Source: Pseudomonas sp. FeN3W (GTDB lineage: Bacteria > Pseudomonadota > Gammaproteobacteria > Pseudomonadales > Pseudomonadaceae). Taken from it: a stretch of DNA of 64,000 bases. Below the pieces are notes generated by a model, which ran no database searches, was not told where the DNA came from, and saw only the letters and a list, made by a program, of their open reading frames with translations. The position numbers and the translations under genes were made by a program. The DNA is taken from positions 1,193,001 to 1,257,000 of the forward strand of contig CP136010.1 of NCBI GenBank assembly GCA_030263805.2, in the 5' to 3' direction. This document shows positions 60,775 through 64,000 of the stretch, piece by piece (position 1 is the stretch's first letter; every line of letters begins with the position of its first letter).

Positions 60775-60836
60775 TGTAGAGCACTAAATGTTGCAATCCA
60801 CCCCGCTGTGCTACTTGCAACATTCAGTGCTCTACA
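60775..60836. repeat. 22-bp inverted repeat with 18-nt loop
   Basis: Arms 60775-60796 and 60815-60836 match at 21 of 22 positions (arm begins TGTAGAGCACT, ends TGTTGCAA). No T tract follows, so a simple terminator is unlikely. It lies between two genes of element C and could be a protein-binding site, an origin hairpin or a mobile hairpin. Confidence 0.7.
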
Positions 60837-60905
60837 CCCCGCGTATTTGCTGACTCAAAACAGCCGAAAACGCCTTATCCTAGACAATTTTATGAGGTAC
60901 ATAAC

Positions 60906-61106
60906 ATGCAACCATGTTGCGTATGTGGGGAACCCTTTGCCCCAACAAATCGGAAACACCGCCATTGCTCTAACACTTGCGTGGCTCGTACATATATTAG
61001 ACGAGAGCGAATCAAGAAGCTGCTACGCCAACTGAGCTACGAACAGCTTGAATACATTGAAGCTGTAGCACAACTACAAAAAGAGGATCAACAAATTGAG
61101 GAATGA
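60906..61106 (+). CDS. Small Cys-rich (zinc-ribbon) protein 2
   Basis: A 66-residue protein. The zinc-binding block is CCVCGEPFAPTNRKHRHCSN with TC after it, followed by a basic helix (RTYIRRERIKKLLRQLSYEQ) and an acidic glutamine-rich tail. It is the same architecture as the protein at 60038-60232. The next gene overlaps its end by 11 nt. Confidence 0.75.
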   Translation: MQPCCVCGEPFAPTNRKHRHCSNTCVARTYIRRERIKKLLRQLSYEQLEYIEAVAQLQKEDQQIEE

Positions 61107-61266
61107 AATATTCATTGGCTCGAAGAGCTACACAAAAGAAACGTTGCTTTTGGACACATCATTGCTTTGCCTTCTACAGAAGATGGCACGAGATACGGAC
61201 AAGAGCGTTAGCGAGATTATCAACAATGTATTAGAGCGAGGTTTGGACAATGCCACGATTCAATGA
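61096..61266 (+). CDS. Ribbon-helix-helix-like small protein
   Basis: A 56-residue frame from TTG 61096 with AGAGGA at 8 nt. It shows SYTKETLLLDTSLLCLLQKM then DTDKSVSEIINNVLERGLDN, the strand-helix-helix order of CopG/Arc-type DNA-binding dimers. It overlaps both neighbours, as expected in a compact operon. Start codon is uncertain. Confidence 0.55.
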   Translation: MRNEIFIGSKSYTKETLLLDTSLLCLLQKMARDTDKSVSEIINNVLERGLDNATIQ

Positions 61267-61435
61267 ACAAGATTACAAGCGACTGAACCTGTTCATCTCA
61301 AACGAGATGTTTGCAGAATTTCAAGAACTGAATGTTGGTAAAAGCATCCCCTGCATTTGTGTAAGGTTGCTGAAAAGCCACTTACTCGACCTTCAGCTAA
61401 AAGCTGAATTTGCACGACTGAATAAGGAGCAGTAG
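61250..61435 (+). CDS. Small helical protein, RHH-like
   Basis: A 61-residue protein overlapping the previous gene by 17 nt. The sequence EQDYKRLNLFISNEMFAEFQ, then SIPCICVRLLKSHLLDLQLK could be a second ribbon-helix-helix type protein (strand KRLNLFIS, then two helices). It ends 2 bp before the next start. Function is not known. Confidence 0.55.
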   Translation: MPRFNEQDYKRLNLFISNEMFAEFQELNVGKSIPCICVRLLKSHLLDLQLKAEFARLNKEQ

Positions 61436-61437
61436 TT

Positions 61438-61617
61438 ATGCGCACACATCTGAACGACCGCAGTAAAGATGAGCTGATTGCAGTTATGCAAGCTCTCGGA
61501 TTCACCAGCACCAACCACACACTAAACGTCATCATCACCCAAGCTTACAAACAAATCGTCCTAAACTCTCAACGCGAGGTAAACACCAATGACCACAGCA
61601 GCACCGATCACCAATAA
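61438..61617 (+). CDS. Small protein of unknown function upstream of the helicase
   Basis: A 59-residue frame from ATG 61438 with AAGGAG about 10 nt before. The N-terminal part (MRTHLNDRSKDELIAVMQAL, then STNHTLNVIITQAYKQIV) is helical and again resembles a small regulatory protein. Its end overlaps the helicase start (61589) by 29 nt. Support is the ribosome site and the tight operon order. Confidence 0.5.
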   Translation: MRTHLNDRSKDELIAVMQALGFTSTNHTLNVIITQAYKQIVLNSQREVNTNDHSSTDHQ

Positions 61618-62399
61618 CAACAGCAACGCAATTGAAGCAGTAAAGTCCCGATTCGTTCGTGTGCCAAGTAACAACACTTACCCACGCTTCCGCGATCTTA
61701 TTACTAACACAGATCAGGCGGACGCCGGGATTCTCGTTGATTTCTATCACAAGTCAGGCGGCAGGGACTCAGAAGTAAAAGAAGCGTATTTGCTCGCCTG
61801 CCTTCCTTGGGCTTATGGCGAAGGATTCAAGCCTAATGCTGGTCCTGTGCTGGATGGTGGTTTAATCAACCTTTGGCAACCCTCTAAGGTGCAACCATCT
61901 GGGGTAAAGATCACGAAGGAACAAGTGGCCCCGTTCATTGAGTTTCTGGAGCGCTGGTTTCCCGATCAACTGGAGCGACATTACTTCGGCTGGTGGCTGT
62001 CCCACACTGTCCGCCGCCCTGATGTGCGAATCATTGGAACCCCTGTTCTGCGATCAGAGCACGGCGTCGGTAAAGGCTTCTTAGTGGAAACCCTGCTGTC
62101 TGGCCTGCTGGGACGATCATCTGTCGCTGTATGCGGCCTGAAGGACGTTGTGGGGGATTTCAACGATGTTGTAGAGGGTAAAACGCTGCTGTTGGTGGAT
62201 GAGGTATACAAGTCACGCAAGTCAACAACCGACGCGCTAAAGAGCTTCCAGGGTAACGCCACAATCCCGCTGCACCGCAAGCACAAGCCAACCATCACAA
62301 TTGAAAATTATCTGAACTTCATCATCACCAGTAACGATCATTTGCCGTTGGTGCTGGAAAAAGGCGACCGCCGATTCTGGATTCCTGCCTTTATTCGTC
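61589..62399 (+). pseudogene. D5-type (superfamily 3) helicase, N-terminal part, interrupted by IS30 element
   Basis: The first 270 codons encode a DUF5906-like replicative helicase: EQVAPFIEFLERWFPDQLER, Walker A SEHGVGKGF, Walker B KTLLLVDEVYK, and sensor motif NFIITSNDHLPL. An IS30-family element splits the gene after GDRRFWIPAFIR. The frame goes on at 63512 when one CGTC copy is removed. Unlike the replication protein of island B there is no primase-polymerase domain. The gene is inactive as it stands, unless the IS excises precisely. Confidence 0.88.
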
Positions 62400-63511
62400 G
62401 GCGGCGGCAAAAACTGAGTGCAACACCTGACCTTTCCGGTACGGTGCTGCCCCTATGTCTTATACCGAACTCAGCGTTGAAGAGCGCGCCACCATTCAAA
62501 TCGGTCGTACCCAAGGCTTCAGCCTGCGCAGGATTGCCTGCTTGATCAACCGATCCCCTTCGACCATCAGCCGTGAGCTGCGCCGTAACCGAGGTGCTTG
62601 CGGTGGCTACTCGGCCCGCCTGGCCCAGCAGCAAATGCAGGCCCGCCGCCAGGTTTGTCGACCGATGCGAAAACTGTTGCCGGGTAGCGAGCGCTTCGAA
62701 CTGGTGACCCATATGCTGCGTGAGCGTTTGTCTCCCGAGCAGATTGCCGGCAAGCTGCGCAGCATGAACATACCCAACCTGCGAGATGCCTACGTCTGTC
62801 GCGAGACGATCTACAACGCGATCTATGCCCTGCCAGTGGGTGAGCTGCGTAAGGAGCTGATCATCTGTCTGCGCCAAGGCAAGACGACGCGCCGGCCGCG
62901 CTCTGGTGGCGTGGATCGGCGCGGCCAGATCCCCGAGATGGTCAGTATTCATGTGCGCCCGCCGGAGATTGAAGACAGGCTGATGCCGGGGCATTGGGAA
63001 GGCGACCTCATCAAGGGTAAGGCCAACGCCTCGTCCGTCGGTACGCTGGTGGAACGCACCAGTGGCTACCTGATGTTGGTGAAGATGAACGACGCGACGG
63101 CGACTTCGGCGCTGGAAGGCTTCAGCGCCGCGCTCAATAGCATGCCGCTGGAGATGCGCAAGAGCATGACTTACGACCAGGGCCGGGAGATGGCGCGACA
63201 CGCCGAGATCACCCAAAGAACCGGCGTGGCGATCTACTTCTGCGACCCGCACAGCCCCTGGCAGCGCGGCAGCAACGAAAACATCAACGGCCTGATTCGC
63301 CAGTACTTGCCCAAGGGCACAGACCTGTCGGTACATAGCCAGGAGGAGCTGGACGCCATTGCGCTGCAACTGAACATGCGACCGCGCAAGCGCTTCGACT
63401 TCAAATGCCCCATCGAGGTGATGGGAGAGGTCATGCAAAATGCCATGGCAATGCGGCATGATGCTCCGGTTTCAATTCAATAACCGTGTTGCACTCAGCT
63501 CCTGCAACCGC
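62400..63511 (+). mobile_element. IS30-family insertion sequence
   Basis: A 1.1-kb insertion. Its ends carry inverted repeats with the shared core CTGAGTGCAACAC (62414-62426 and inverse at 63486-63498), and outer GGCGG-type bases. CGTC stands directly outside both ends (62396-62399 and 63512-63515); collapsing the two copies restores the helicase frame. GC content and codons are like the chromosome rather than element C, so it came in after C was resident. Confidence 0.88.
62455..63483 (+). CDS. IS30-family transposase
   Basis: A 342-residue DDE transposase, full length for IS30. N-terminal helix-turn-helix (YTELSVEERATIQIGRTQGF, then LRRIACLINRSPSTISRELR), catalytic residues in MPGHWEGDLIKG, SMTYDQGREM and SNENINGLIRQYLPKG. 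No frameshift or internal stop, so it should be active. It runs in the same direction as the split helicase. Confidence 0.96.
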   Translation: MSYTELSVEERATIQIGRTQGFSLRRIACLINRSPSTISRELRRNRGACGGYSARLAQQQMQARRQVCRPMRKLLPGSERFELVTHMLRERLSPEQIAGKLRSMNIPNLRDAYVCRETIYNAIYALPVGELRKELIICLRQGKTTRRPRSGGVDRRGQIPEMVSIHVRPPEIEDRLMPGHWEGDLIKGKANASSVGTLVERTSGYLMLVKMNDATATSALEGFSAALNSMPLEMRKSMTYDQGREMARHAEITQRTGVAIYFCDPHSPWQRGSNENINGLIRQYLPKGTDLSVHSQEELDAIALQLNMRPRKRFDFKCPIEVMGEVMQNAMAMRHDAPVSIQ

Positions 63512-63961
63512 CGTCATAAAGAATCAGTGCAAGAAACGGCAGCTTTTCTTAATGAGACATTCAAGCCTTGGCTGCTCAATGGTGGTTTTCAGTTGGTGCG
63601 TGATTATCTGGAACAGATCGACCTCTCGAAGCATCGCCCGACAGACGCCCCGCCGATGACAGTGAGTAAACAGGAGCTAATGGGCTTCTCCACTACGGAC
63701 AGGCTTGAAGAAGTGCTATCGGACATTGTAGAGGCTAATGCTGTTCTAACGGTTAAATGGGTGAAACAGCAATATGCAGATGAATTTGAACACGGCTTGT
63801 CAGACACAGCGATTGTCAATGCATTGCTTGAGATGGGTTGCAAGCAGCGCCGAACAAAGGCACAGCGTTACTACATCACCCCGTTCGGTTTTGAGTCCAA
63901 CCTGTCACTTAACTCAACATCTAAGGAGCTGGAAGACGCAATGCCGAGCAGGAGTTTTTAA
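63512..63961 (+). pseudogene. D5-type helicase, C-terminal part
   Basis: Continuation of the split helicase: RHKESVQETAAFLNETFKPW, GGFQLVRDYLEQIDLS, then a winged-helix-like end (VLTVKWVKQQYADEFEHGLS, then TPFGFESNLSLN). The stop codon at 63959 lies in a TTTTTAAAAA run; a one-base shift there would extend the frame with KKVTPYGDRVTAW to the window edge. It has no start of its own in the right context. Confidence 0.82.
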
Positions 63962-64000
63962 AAAGGTGACACCTTACGGTGACAGGGTGACAGCTTGGGT

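Larger units (their letters stand above)
58748..64000. mobile_element. Element C: AT-rich integrated element in the pirin gene (right end outside window)
   Basis: From about 58748 base composition drops sharply and gene style changes to short, overlapping, low-GC genes: a 151-residue orphan, two Cys-rich small proteins, three ribbon-helix-helix-type small proteins and a D5-type helicase. All point away from the pirin junction. No integrase, transposase of its own or structural phage gene is seen in the part visible. The helicase and small regulators suggest a satellite or plasmid-like integrated element. A GC-richer IS30-type sequence has inserted later. The exact left end is uncertain by a few bases. 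Confidence 0.75.

Overview
The window reads as a chromosomal segment of a GC-rich gammaproteobacterium of the Pseudomonas group, most likely the P. stutzeri / Stutzerimonas lineage. The organism is inferred from gene content (NAGGN osmolyte operon, PQQ glucose dehydrogenase, egtBD, yjcH-actP, DUF6279 lipoprotein, CvfB) and codon usage; no marker such as 16S is present. Core genes are high GC. Three stretches differ in GC and gene style and are mobile or accessory DNA.

Layout. 1-4.4 kb: a response regulator cut by the window edge, a diguanylate cyclase, a TonB-receptor remnant and an NIT-type chemoreceptor. 4.8-17.3 kb: two elements in tandem at one tRNA-Thr(CGT) gene. Element A (4841-7577) is a decayed 2.7-kb unit bounded by two ~90-bp copies of the tRNA 3' half plus its terminator; it holds a type II toxin-antitoxin pair, an orphan gene and an integrase fragment. 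Element B (about 7579-17226) is a 9.6-kb phage-satellite (PICI-like) island: tyrosine integrase, a two-gene cargo unit, small phage-like genes, a terminase small subunit, a primase-helicase and an AlpA-like protein. It has cut the host tRNA-Thr gene at the anticodon, leaving the 5' half at 17265-17227 and the 3' half at 7578-7533, and it carries its own complete, different tRNA-Thr(CGT) at 17110-17035, downstream of the retained host tRNA promoter.

17.3-58.4 kb is ordinary chromosome: a three-gene membrane-stress cluster, a secreted GH5 glycosidase with three N-terminal repeats, DUF2945/DUF488 genes, cvfB, two PQQ dehydrogenases (gcd and a soluble aldose dehydrogenase), a pseudouridine synthase, lipoproteins, lhr, ergothioneine genes egtB-egtD followed by a secreted S8-type protease, the NAGGN osmoprotectant cluster (marR / asnO-ngg-M42 peptidase), a 7TM hybrid sensor kinase, an MFS exporter, two SDRs, yjcH-actP, and a hydrolase-mlaA pair. 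Two copies of a non-coding inverted-repeat element with CTAG target duplications lie at 31653-31712 and 41766-42037.

58.75 kb to the end is a third element (C), AT-rich, inserted in a pirin gene. It holds small Cys-rich and ribbon-helix-helix-like genes in overlapping order, a 350-nt hairpin-rich non-coding block that may be an RNA, and a D5-type helicase gene split by an IS30-family element whose 4-bp target duplication, when collapsed, restores the helicase frame exactly. The right end of C is outside the window.

The best candidates for undescribed biology are the tRNA disruption-and-replacement by island B, its cargo pair at 9681-10901, and the structured non-coding block of element C.
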